DNA from: Pyronema omphalodes
Taxonomy: Eukaryota > Ascomycota > Pezizomycetes > Pezizales > Pyronemataceae
Direction of reading: 5' to 3'
NCBI GenBank assembly: GCA_024516155.1
Contig: JAJJXM010000047.1
Location: 434,001 to 498,000, forward strand
Length of the DNA: 64,000 nt
The notes beneath the pieces were generated by a model that was not told the origin of the DNA, did not search any database, and worked only from the letters and a program-made list of their open reading frames with translations. Below, piece by piece: positions 1 through 10,400 of the stretch. Position 1 is the stretch's first letter, and every line of letters starts with the position of its first letter. The position numbers and the translations under genes were made by a program.

Positions 1-572
1 TGTGGAGAACAGAAGTCGGATCCAAGTGACCAGGCTTGGGAAATAGGCCGGCAGGTAAGGAGCATAACTAGGATTACGGTGATGAAGGTGAGGATTACGA
101 AGAGGGTCAAGAGGTAGAGAATTCGTTTTAGGACTGGGCGGATGGTGGCGCGGAAATGAAAATAGGTGGTCAAGAAGGCGGTTTTGATGAGCCAGATCAT
201 TATGTAGTAGATGAAGCTTTGGGCGAAGAGGAACTGAGTTCAATGTTATGTCAGAACGAGTCTTAGAATAATGGTAATGTAAGAGAGTAGAGGGGAGAAG
301 AAAATTACCTTTCGTGTCATGATTTCCGCCGCATCAGAGTTGATGTCGGATGAGTTTCCATACTTTATTAGTTGGACATTCTTAGAGGTATTTGCTCCGA
401 CAGATCCTAATCCAAGTAAAAATACGAGGATTAGAATCAGTTCCGTGTCATAGTGGGATATTTCTCGCTTTTTGGTACGGGTGAACTGGATGTATAGTCT
501 CGCGGCGCCGATGGATATCGTGACGGCCAAACAGGTCCAGTCTATTGCCAAGGAAGCGGCCGGGGAAGTCAT
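1..572 (-). CDS. PTH11-like rhodopsin-domain membrane protein, 5' part (window edge)
   Basis: Two exons are visible: 572-309, then 233-1, which runs off the window. The 75-bp intron (308-234) starts GTAAT and ends CTCAG, and the join is phase 0 after MTRK. Exon 1 starts MTSPAASLAIDW, with a hydrophobic first segment, an R-x-Y (RLYIQF) and a second helix (LILILVFLLGLGS). Exon 2 continues with two more hydrophobic stretches (FLFAQSFIYYIMIWLIKTAF and LTLFVILTFITVILVMLL), then TCRPISQAWS and a later Cys. The C-x-P...W...C arrangement is typical of the fungal rhodopsin/PTH11 family of seven-helix plasma-membrane proteins, some of which act in surface or nutrient sensing. Ligand and role here are unknown. 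The remaining helices and tail lie outside the window. Confidence 0.8.
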
Positions 573-3500
573 GATGAGGTTGTTTTGTTCCCCACGTGGG
601 ATATTGTTATATGTCTTATCGAAGTCTGTTTGGATGAAACTCGTGTGGGTGCGGATGGTTTAAGACTATAGTCGGGATAGAGTCGGTAAATTATATCATC
701 TTGAAGGTAGATATCAGTCCTACATACCTATTATCAATCCCCAGATTATGGGTTATTGAAGCACAAAATAAATGATGAGAAATGAAACTGTAGAACGTGG
801 GGAAGACGATATATAAACCCCCCTCCCAACCACAATTCGATAAGGCGATAATATTAAAGATCGTCCCAGCCGAGTAATGCGAAAGTAACACCAGCATCTC
901 GTTTGCGTTGCTGCGTTCAATAGGCGTTCCTCAATCATTAGAGATCCCATCATGTCGGGGCAGGTGGGCTGTGCTTCCAGGGAGTCCAGGTAACCCGGAA
1001 AGCTCTAGGCGAACCCTGAAATCCCAGTCGGAGCTAGTCGTTACGTAGTACGGCTGTGAATCTATGGTCACTCAAAATGCATGTCAGATCTGACTGAGCG
1101 CATCGGACATCATTCAATTTTGTATGGTCCCAAGAGAAGTTCCGGGGAGCCGAAGCATTTCAGGGATTTCAAAGAAAGGTTCGAGATACTTGAATTTGAT
1201 CAGAGTTCTGGTGATAATTATCGCATTCATGAATTGTGTTTCCCGATATAAGGATCGCCGTAACGACGACGAATAGCGCCCGCATTAATTCATGCGGCGG
1301 TTTCGTAGAGTCCAAATGGAGATTCTTCGATGTCTCAACAGCCGCCAAACTAAAATTTACCGCTCATCAACTAGATGTCTGCTCTGCATGATCCGCGTTC
1401 ATTGGCGAAGAGTCAGGTTGACTGATCGTCTCAGCCCTATGATAGTTGGCTAAAGACTGAGTGTAGATCAGTAGCCGTGGGTGGCCTCATGGGATAACCC
1501 GTAATATCACTACCGATATTATGAGCCGTCTTTTGACGGATCAGGGGGGCTTTTTCTCCGATTAACTTGACAGCGGTACTTACTCATGTGTTGATTGTGT
1601 TTGTAGATATAGGCTCGCTAGCTGCTACTCAAGGGTAGGGCAGAGCCACTACGCGGCTGGCGGTTGACCTTAGGATTGAAAATTAACTTGAGGTTAATTC
1701 AATCACAGAGCCTATGTTATGCCTCAATTTTGCACAACAAAGTTCGAACCTGCGACAAAGCCGTTGTGTAATCATGTATATATGAGCCATCAGAAGAAAG
1801 GCCAACTGCACGAGCATAGGGAGCCCGCCATTTCCCCTCGTGCCTGCATTGAGGCGTACGTACCAAATTACATATATTGAAATCCAATGGCCTCTTCTAG
1901 AGAAGGTTCCAAGAACTGAAACGTAACTGAAACTCATGGTAAGGCCAGGACCACAATGCACTTTTCAAAGAGAACCAACGACACGTGATATATCCATGTA
2001 TCAAATTCCAGCCTTGATGATAATTTATTATCCGAATGATGGTGATGGTGATGACAGAACGCGGCGGTGGTCGCATATAACATGACAAGGCATATTATTG
2101 ACCCTTGTAACCACCACATCAACTGCTCATCAACTGCCGATTTACCATCCCTGCGTCATCACCAGTTCCCACTGTTTAGCTTTACTCACCGCTGCACTGA
2201 CGCCACACAATTCAGAACTTGACCGTCATGAAAAAGAATCTTCAACATTTTTGTGAAGTCATAGTTGAACCTCAACTACCCTCACGTCACCTATGTCTTC
2301 AGGGAAACGGCGCTGGGTGCGTCGAATGAAAAATGTAAAAGGATTTCATGGTTTACTGATATAAATTTCTTGGGGTGCGCCTTTGCGTACGCCGAGATAT
2401 CAAATTACTGAGGAAACATTCATTGAAGTAACTTGTCAGGAGAGTGAATGACAATTGACTAGTAAATCACAGGTGACAGTTTTGAACTCCCGGAATCCGA
2501 ACATCCGATGCTGTGAAAGTCTACACTGGCTAGAACTTCCAAAGATAGATGCACACTTTTGACATATATTGAATTAATAACTTATCCTCGCTTATTTAAA
2601 GCAAATATATTGTTCCAGTCTGCTCACTTGTGTGATGTAACTGCATACATAACTGAAAGTTGTTTTGTGTGACCGGGGTTATGCATTTCGACTTTTTGAG
2701 TGTTTGTGCAACAAACGTGACTGTCCTTCTCGGAGCCCAGCTCAAGTTGCGTTTCCGAGTCCTCAGTATGGGATTATGGTTTATTTCCGGTAGAATTGTC
2801 TTTGGCAAGCCGTTGAATAGTGCGAGTGATGGTATCTGGAATAATGTGGCGGATGTACCTTATACTGTCGGCCTTAATACTTGACGTTACATCTTTGTCT
2901 CCACTTCGGCCCGCAATCTGCTTAGGGAAAGCAAAGTCAATTGACTTCAAAACATATTTTTTGCTTTTGATGCTCTTGTACCTATAATTATTGAGTCATT
3001 TTTCTCTTTGTGGGTGTCAGCCACAAATTCACGGTGAAAAATCAAAGTCTATCTAGTGCACTAAAAGCTCCGGATTATAATGTCACAAGTTCTATGCGGT
3101 GGACTGAAGAGTAAATAGTATAGAATTATGGTTAATGATTAGCAATCGAGCAACAGTTCAAAGTTACGGTTAAATCCTTCTGTAAATACAGTCCAGCTGG
3201 AGCGTCATCATGAGCTTCTCGGGAGATAGCATCGAAGCTGTAGGAGCTTGTTATTGGTGCTGCATGCGATGCATCGACGGAATATTCGATCGATCACAAG
3301 AGTTATGGATGAGGTAAGATTTGCGCTTAGATAGGGTTTCCAAATAAGCCCCATGATTAAAGTTTAAAGCTTCTTTTGCGGCTTGTATAACGTTAACATT
3401 ATGTGGACTGTGTTTGGGAATCTAGAATTACAGTGCGATTACATGATTGAAATCAGTTAATGTTATTAACGCGTAATATTCAAGTCAAATCTGAATGAAT

Positions 3501-3736
3501 TAAAAATTATAGCTGCTTAAAAGTAATTTAACGACGAAAAAATTGGCAAAAAAGTGCTGGTGATGACTATAACACGTTCCTCCATCTCCACTCGCGTTCG
3601 CGGCTCTGCACGTCCTTTAACCGGGTAACGAGCTCTAAGCTTCTTCTCTGGATAGCACGAGCCCACGACACACCTTTGCTGTCACGACGCGACACCCAAC
3701 CAAACTACAGCTTGAAACCCCCCAAAATCTGCCATC
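573..3736. other. Gene-free interval
   Basis: About 3.2 kb between the receptor start and SMD1. Only short reading frames occur; they lack recognisable motifs, convincing starts or splice-linked neighbours. Composition is mixed, with an AT-richer part around 3350-3550. A His-rich frame near 2040 arises from a short ATGGTG-type repeat. I see no tRNA, transposon or repeat array. The last 150 bp or so are presumably the SMD1 promoter and leader. Confidence 0.6.
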
Positions 3737-4234
3737 ATGAAGTTGGTTAGGTATGTTTCGACCAATTAACTCCTGGAAACCTATGTCGCGTAACTAACAC
3801 CTCCAGATTTTTGATGAAATGTCAGAATGAGACTGTCACAATTGAGCTTAAGAATGGTACCTTCAACTTACCTTCACCAAGCACGACCTCTCAACTGACC
3901 TTGAACAGGAACTACAGTTCACGGTACCATTCAGAGTGTGGATGTGAAGATGAACACTGCCCTCCGTACAGTCAAGATGACAATCCGCAACCGCGACCCT
4001 ATCTCTCTCGACACCATCAACATCCGTGGTTCGACCATTCGCTACTTCATCCTCCCCGACTCGTTACCGCTCGACACCTTGTTGATTGACGACGCACCTA
4101 AACCCAAGAACAAGGCTCGCAAGGAGAGCGAACGCGGCGGCCGTGGTGGTCGTGGCGGAGACCGTGGCGGACGCGGCGGTAGAGGACGGGGAGGTGGACG
4201 CGGACGTGGAGGCGGAGGACGTGGGGGTAGGTAA
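3737..4234 (+). CDS. SMD1: Small nuclear ribonucleoprotein Sm D1
   Basis: Core Sm-ring subunit of the U1, U2, U4 and U5 spliceosomal snRNPs, acting in pre-mRNA splicing in the nucleus. Three exons: 3737-3750, 3807-3856 and 3909-4234, giving 129 aa. Intron 1 (56 bp) has a TAACTAAC branch site at 3791-3798; intron 2 is 52 bp. The spliced protein begins MKLVRFLMK, followed by [12 protein letters not shown] (Sm1), [29 protein letters not shown] (Sm2) and [13 protein letters not shown]. It ends in an RGG/RG-rich tail from about residue 98, the usual target of arginine methylation and SMN-type binding in this family. Length is close to the roughly 120 aa of orthologues. The gene converges with PKR1, with 257 bp between the stop codons. 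Confidence 0.97.
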
Positions 4235-4491
4235 TTTCGGAAATCTACGGTGGTGTAATATACGGCGTCTACGAGCATAGCATTTTTAAGGCATATGGAG
4301 GACACATGTGTCGCGCAACGATGGCCGACCATTCAAAAAGAATTACATAGTTTGTGTCATCAATTCCCAAGCAACCTTTTTTTTAACATTCATACATTAA
4401 TACCGCTGAAACAACTGTGATGTCCATCCGAGTGCAATGCTATACCAGTTGTGGCGAAACAACCACTAAACCCCACCAAACTGTTCAACCT

Positions 4492-4803
4492 CTACCTCTT
4501 CTTGCGGTTCTCCTCCTCACTTGCGGAGTCTTCACCATTGGCTTTACGAAGCTCTCGCAGTCTATCCGCTTCCGCCTCCATCTTCTTGACAGCTTCGAGT
4601 TCCTTGACGAACCACGCGACCGCTCCCCATAGACCACCACAAATCACACTGAGAAAGACAAAGTGCCAACTCCTCGTGGCAAGTAGGAGACCAAATAGAG
4701 TTGCTTGTAGCGCGGCGAAAGAGGAGTATGTGGCGATGAGAACGGATTTATTGGTCCCCGGCTCAAAGACTGAATTCCAAATATCGTTGATGAACTTAGA
4801 CAT
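4492..4803 (-). CDS. PKR1: V-ATPase assembly factor Pkr1
   Basis: Small ER membrane protein of 103 aa. In yeast Pkr1 works with other ER factors to assemble the V0 sector of the vacuolar proton ATPase. The start at 4803 (MSKFINDIWNSVFEPG) was chosen because family similarity begins there; the frame stays open upstream to about 5031, but that part has no family character and overlaps the MTQ2 leader. Family-like features are the N-terminal W-x-S-x-F-x-P-G segment, two adjacent hydrophobic helices (about residues 21-62) carrying LLLATRSWHFVFLS and GGLWGAVAWF, and a charged C-terminal tail rich in Glu, Lys and Arg. It is divergent from MTQ2 with 237 bp between the start codons. No intron is seen. 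Confidence 0.92.
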   Translation of the reverse strand: MSKFINDIWNSVFEPGTNKSVLIATYSSFAALQATLFGLLLATRSWHFVFLSVICGGLWGAVAWFVKELEAVKKMEAEADRLRELRKANGEDSASEEENRKKR

Positions 4804-5040
4804 GATTTGAATTAACGCGTAAGGAGAATTTTTCGTAAAGAGGAAGGTATGTGAAGTTGTGAACGAGCGACGCGAGTTTCGGCGGTTGTGGAGGATGTCT
4901 GAAGGCCAGAGTTGAGGTCTCACTTCTGCGCCCGAAAACCGAACTTGACGACACAGCACAGCTACGCGGCTCTTCTTACATTCCTCTCCACGCGCCATCA
5001 CCATACCCCGCGTCATCCAATCCCACACCAAGAAAAAAAA
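4804..5040. promoter_or_regulatory. Shared divergent promoter PKR1/MTQ2
   Basis: The 237 bp between the two start codons must hold both 5' leaders and both promoters. There is no clear TATA box. A short A run directly precedes the MTQ2 ATG. Sharing is inferred from spacing only; no factor-binding site is assigned. Confidence 0.55.
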
Positions 5041-5733
5041 ATGCTCCCTACACCAGACACTTCACATATCGATCCGGATACTACCTATGAACCAAATACG
5101 GATAGTTATTTGATTCTAGACTCTTTAACCGCCGATGCACCGTTCCTGAGCTCCCGTTTCGAAGCTCCCGCTCCTACACCGTTGATTCTCGAACTCGGCA
5201 CTGGTTCTGGAATCATCTCCGCCTTTATCGCTTCGAATCCCGTCACTCTTTTCGGCAGGCCAGACTTGCTACTCCTCGGTACTGATGCAAACTCAATTGC
5301 CTGTGCTGCGACAAACCAATCGCTGAAAATTACACCAAACCCTCATCTACAGCTCGCATCAGTTACGGCAGATCTTGCTACACCACTTAGGCCAAATCAA
5401 GTTGATGTCCTCGTGTTCAACCCGCCTTATGTACCTTCGCCAGATGTACCGAAGTTAGAGAAACACAACGATAGTTATGAAGAGCAGTTCAGGCTGCTAG
5501 CGTTGGCCTGTGACGGCGGAGCAGACGGGATGGAGGTTACACGGCGGGTGTTTGAAGGGCTAGAGGAAATACTGAGTGCAAGAGGAGTTGCCTACATACT
5601 TTTCTGTGCAAGTAATAAGCCGGATGAGGTTATGGAGGAGCTTCAGGGCAAAGGATGGAGCTGTGCGAAGGTTGGAGATCTGGGGAAGAAGGGTGGGATT
5701 GAAAAGTTGACGGTATGGAGAATTTACAAATGA
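5041..5733 (+). CDS. MTQ2: eRF1 glutamine N5-methyltransferase (Mtq2 / HemK2 type)
   Basis: S-adenosylmethionine-dependent enzyme that methylates the Gln of the GGQ motif of translation release factor eRF1; family members act as a heterodimer with Trm112. The intronless 230-aa protein starts at 5041. The frame is open further upstream to 4912, but only the part from MLPTPDTSHI resembles the family. The family hallmark Y-E-P-x-x-D-S-Y-L-x-L-D-x-L is at residues 16-29 (YEPNTDSYLILDSL). The SAM-binding motif I ELGTGSGI is at 51-58, the motif II acid at GTDAN (80-84), and the catalytic NPPY at 127-130 (VFNPPYVPSP). Length matches the short eukaryotic HemK2 class, which lacks the N-terminal domain of bacterial PrmC. 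It is divergent from PKR1. Confidence 0.95.
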   Translation: MLPTPDTSHIDPDTTYEPNTDSYLILDSLTADAPFLSSRFEAPAPTPLILELGTGSGIISAFIASNPVTLFGRPDLLLLGTDANSIACAATNQSLKITPNPHLQLASVTADLATPLRPNQVDVLVFNPPYVPSPDVPKLEKHNDSYEEQFRLLALACDGGADGMEVTRRVFEGLEEILSARGVAYILFCASNKPDEVMEELQGKGWSCAKVGDLGKKGGIEKLTVWRIYK

Positions 5734-6249
5734 TGAAAATCACACCACTGGAGAAATATGGAACGGATCTTTTGGTGCATAATGCACTAATAATACGGCG
5801 GCCTTTTTTTTGAGGCATCACTAACATATATTTGGGCATTACTCATCATGCGAATCCATATAAAATCAGCCGTAAATACATCAACAAACATCGATCATTA
5901 CATGATTCCCCCCATTAGTACGGATTTCTGCTCCTTCAGCACCTGCTTTCTCCAGTTGCTATATTTTCTCCGCCACATACTCCTTCATTAAAGGCGGCAT
6001 GCTCCTATTACTGGACGCGGATGCGCAATACTTTGAGGAATACTTCAGTCAAAGTCCTTCGTGTTATGAGTAATTGAACTTCAATCAACCCTCCTCTCCA
6101 ACCATCGACTGTCAGAATTTCTCCACCGCAACTCCCGCGGCGATCCCTCTTCTTGCCCTTCCACCACGATTTCTATCGCTTTTCGCAGTTTGGGGGAGCA
6201 AAATTTGCTCCAGAAAATTCAACTTGACTTTTTTGTCATTGACCGTTCA
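5734..6249. other. Intergenic, convergent 3' ends
   Basis: Interval of 516 bp between the MTQ2 stop and the 3' end of the minus-strand receptor gene. It presumably contains both 3' UTRs. No repeat, RNA gene or further reading frame is supported. Confidence 0.5.
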
Positions 6250-7424
6250 TTACTCACAGGCCATATGTACCGGTAATGGCATTGCCATTTCAACTCCCTC
6301 TCTGATTGGTAATGAAACATAAGAATCGGCGCTCTCCACCAGGGCGAGTTCGTCGTTTGTCGGGGGTGGCGTATATTTTGAAGATCCTCCTTTTTTTCTT
6401 CTAAAGAAAGCTCTCATTGTTGGGAGACATAAAACGAAAAGGCCACATGTTGCCTCTGACATAGAGATCAGTCGAATTTCCAGAATTCGCTTACGCTCCG
6501 CTTCGATAAAAAGTATGTTTTTGTGTTCGGCCCGTGATCGATCGACAATCGCCTCGGATGTGAATACTGAAATCATGCGAACAATGCAACCAGCAACACC
6601 AATACCGACTGTTAAAAGGCCGAGGAAAATGATGAAAATGAATGCTGAGAAATCCTTCCGGTGAAGGGCAATATGTCGGAAAATTAAAATTGGAACTGTC
6701 AAAACTATGGATAGACCGTTAGCAGCGTGAATATTATGGGGTGCGGTACTACAAACCTAAGGAATCTGAGATGACGTGCCACACACTTGCCCAAGAAATC
6801 GCAAATGGCGACGTCTGAGCAGAGCATTTGTCTGGGGAAAGCTCCCAGTTCCTATCCCATGGTGTACACCAAAACGTATTCATACCAGCACAAAGGAAAA
6901 AGGATAACACCAGGACAAATGAGGCTGCTTTCATGATGTTTTGTACATTCTTGGGTAAACTTGATACTCGTCGGATGTCGTTGTACATACACATGAAGCA
7001 TCCTTTGATACACCACATTACTGTAATCCACGCTAGTTGGTTGAAGAAATCAATCTTATTATCACATTGGTCAGTGATATATTTCAGAGACAAGTATGGT
7101 AGGATATACCTTGAATCCAGCTGTCCAAAATGCGTCCAACTCAGGACCCTCCTGCAAATGTGCAACCTGATTACCATACACACAAATCCAAGTATCGAGT
7201 CCAACAACAACAGGCGAAACAATGCAAAGAATGCAGAACAAAAAATTCCCAATTTTGTCGGCCGTTGTTCGAGGCCGATCCGATGCCCGAGGGTGAAAAA
7301 ACCGCAGATAAAATGTGAAGATCATGCTGACAGCCGAAGGAACGAAGATACACATCACAAAGATAATGTTCTCCGTTGGTTGAAGCGGCATCTTCGAGAG
7401 CCCCATCTTGGATGTTTCGCCCAT
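6250..7424 (-). CDS. PTH11-like rhodopsin-domain membrane protein
   Basis: Three exons, 7424-7110, 7054-6757 and 6704-6250, encode 355 aa. Introns are 55 bp (GTATAT..AAG, phase 0) and 52 bp (GTTTGT..TAG, phase 1). The protein starts MGETSKMGLSKMPLQPTEN and then has a run of hydrophobic helices: NIIFVMCIFVPSAVSMIF, FLFCILCIVSPVVVGLD, AWITVMWCIKGCFMCMY, ASFVLVLSFFLCAGM, ILIFRHIAL and FIFIIFLGLLTVGIGVAGC, plus a last one around ATCGLFVLCLPTMRAFF. The C-x-P-W-D-R-N-W...C loop (WCTPWDRNWELSPDKC) is the family's paired-Cys extracellular signature. A cytosolic Lys/Arg-rich tail follows. Fungal rhodopsin/PTH11 proteins are plasma-membrane receptors or receptor-like proteins; specificity cannot be read from sequence. 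The first helix lies very near the start, so a short missed 5' exon is possible. Confidence 0.82.
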
Positions 7425-10400
7425 CTTGACTGATTTGTTGTACCGCTTCCTTGGAGTCAGTGACCCGTCAGGAAAATGCCGTAAATTTTGCTTTGCTTTC
7501 GAATGAGTAAGTTAATACAAGCCCAGGTGAGGTGTGGGATCTGGTTCATACTTATTGAAAGGAGTCACCCTGTCCCTTGTCAAGTGTCCCTGACCAGGCT
7601 CCACACATTCGGTAGCGATGGCTAGCAATGCATTCTCCATGCCTACCCAGCTGGAGTATTTCCAGACGCTGGGTAGGATGTAACCAAATATGGAGAAGGA
7701 ATGACAGCCTAGACAATGAACCATTGCAGCTTGCTAAAAGGATCCTCCAGCGCCATTTTACCAGAAAGAAGGATGAGTTCTCACATCAAATTTGGCCGCG
7801 ACATGTGGATCGGATGTTATTGCCAGATGCATGATTAGAGGCCGGGGTTTAGGTTTGGTGCATCGGTATGGAAATGCTAGAGATAATTGGGATGGTTCAA
7901 GTATGCCCATCGGAATGATGAGCCTAGTAATAATTGGGATATGTGGGAATGGCGGGTCTCGTGATGAATTGGGATGGTTCACTATTGATCCATCATCTAC
8001 TGTCTACCTCTTCTCTATGCCCATCGGCGCACATAAACTCCGCCTCACAGCAGCTAGAAAGCCCCAGTCATGGAATAATATTAATTCTCTGCAAATACTA
8101 CAGCAATTTACATAGGCGCACATGTAGATTTGCTTACAACCAGCCTCGTTCTGTGTATATTTTTAACGGTTAAACAGTTGCATTCAAGGGGGCCCCTTCT
8201 TGCCATCAGCAATCACTGCTAAACATACATCAAAAACTCTACCGTGTTTCCCGCGCTGGCTGACCTTCCCGTCCGTCTCCTGCCGCTGCCGCGAACTGCT
8301 CAATCCAGACGAAGTAGTTGTGTGACCTATCTTCGGCATTTTTACCGGCGTTACTACCACGTAAGCCAAACCAGACTCGAAGGCTTTAAGACCTATCGCT
8401 AGGTCATAGTCGGGCGTCTCGGTTATCTGGTTCGGCACGTGGGATACAGCTAAGACAATTCAGGGCTGCTTGTTTTTCTAGATGACTGACGATAGTCAGG
8501 AACGGGTTGTTTGCTAACATGTTTGTCAACCAGACGGCGTGGAATAAGTCGAGATTCAAATTCGATGGTAGCGGGAATGCATTACAACCATATGGAATAG
8601 TGCGATTTTCCCGGATGGTACATCCATACTACACCAAAAGCACAAGCTCATTTATTTGATCATAGGATGACCGAGGCTTGAAAAGGCCCATGCAGGATAA
8701 AAAGATACATATCAAACTAGCATCGCTTCACCGATGTCTCCACTCCCGAGTGCTCCCGGGTGAATGTCTGGAATTGTAGTTAGTATTCATAATAAAAACA
8801 TAGGATTTATGCAGGGAATGCCACTAAGGTGAATTCTCTTGTTACAGAGTGGATGAGAGGAGGTATCGTTCGATACGAGGACGAAACGAAAAAAATAAAA
8901 TATGAGGTGGACGACACCTCTTCGCCCCCGCCTCTCCAGGTGTTCTGGACGCTCATCAATACTGCCAAAAAGGCGAGGCCACCAAACTACCAGGCTACAA
9001 GTCTGCAAAGTCGGGATGTTGATGTGAATCTAGGATTCCTAAAGTTCGCAGCATAGCCTGGCAAGTACATACATAGCTTGATGAGGGACGAAGCTTGCAT
9101 GACAGGCATTATATTAGCAAGGGAAACCCCCGGCGCCTTAACTCCGGGAGCGAAAATCAATTGTCTGACATGACTAAGGAAGCGAAACCCATTCTGAAGG
9201 GGGATCTTCAAAACCTGACCTCCCTCGTGGGATTTCTCCGAACAAAATTACACGATGTCATAGCTATTACTTTGATTTTGTGCGCTGTTGAGATATTGTA
9301 TCAAACCCGGTGTATGTAAAGAGCAGCCGTGTCTATAGTCTGCGAATCTATCTGCCACTCTCGCCTCCCTTAGATACAGCCCCTCTTATAACTTCCAACT
9401 AAATTGATAACCTGCGACGCCGCTAATGTATGTGCGCACAGTGTCATTCGTATATTACCATAATAACTCTTGGCTATTGTCTTGGCTATTATTCCCAGAC
9501 GAGCGTGAATTCATCAACAACCTCCGGCAGCAAGATGTCCTTGCGTTGAAAATCCGGGGGAAAGTAGACAGATAGCTATGACTTTACATATCTGTACAGA
9601 AATCATCTATGGCAAAATATAGCCGTTTGTAATACTTCATTATCTACCGATCTTACTTTTTTGGAGTGCATAGAGATTGATAATTTTGACTCCTGCAGAA
9701 TTTTGCGAAAAAGGCTTCAAAGCAGAAGTTAACGGAGACTATTCCGTGTTCCCCGGTCAGACGTTGATCTTCCGACTATGGCCGTTGACAGGGCAAGACA
9801 AAGGGTAAAGTTAACAGGTTGCACAGCCCGTTCATTGGGGTACTGAATCGAAAACCAAAAACTCGGCTTTTGGAAGTTGAAAGCCTGATTATTGACGGGG
9901 AGAAGGATTCTCATGTCGATCAAACGAGAGGAATACCTTTGTGTGACAGACAACGCGTGTTTCTGACACGGCCCAGAAATGTGTCAGTATGAAGGTTATG
10001 TGTAGGGTAGTAAGGAATTGTCCTGTCAGTTTGACACATTCGTCTCCGTAATATGCGTGGGAATTGAGAACATAGAGTATCGATTGTGCTCATTATGTTG
10101 AGGTTCATGAACTGGTATTATTTTTACAACGAGGATTCATAGTTATTACTCGACACTGCCAATAATCAAGTATTCTAAGAAAATCAGTCAACAATCAGGC
10201 CCGCTTTGTTTTGAGGCGAGTCACTCACCAGCATACTATATCGCATCTTATCATGAGTAATAATATCAGCCACACTGTACTACGGGCTCAACGCCTTCCA
10301 GAAGAAACAAAAAGCTAACATGCATCACCTGGCCATGCATTCTACATATCACAATTCCACCGACTCGCAAGAAGAATCCTTAAAGTTCTAAATGCCGTTC

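Noticed and set aside
1741..1775. GGTTCGAAC on the minus strand, like a tRNA B box
   Set aside because: The position pairing with the T-loop closing base is wrong, and no A box or cloverleaf can be drawn around it.
4804..5031. N-terminal extension of the PKR1 frame upstream of 4803
   Set aside because: The extension overlaps the MTQ2 leader and lacks similarity to Pkr1; family similarity starts at MSKFINDIW.
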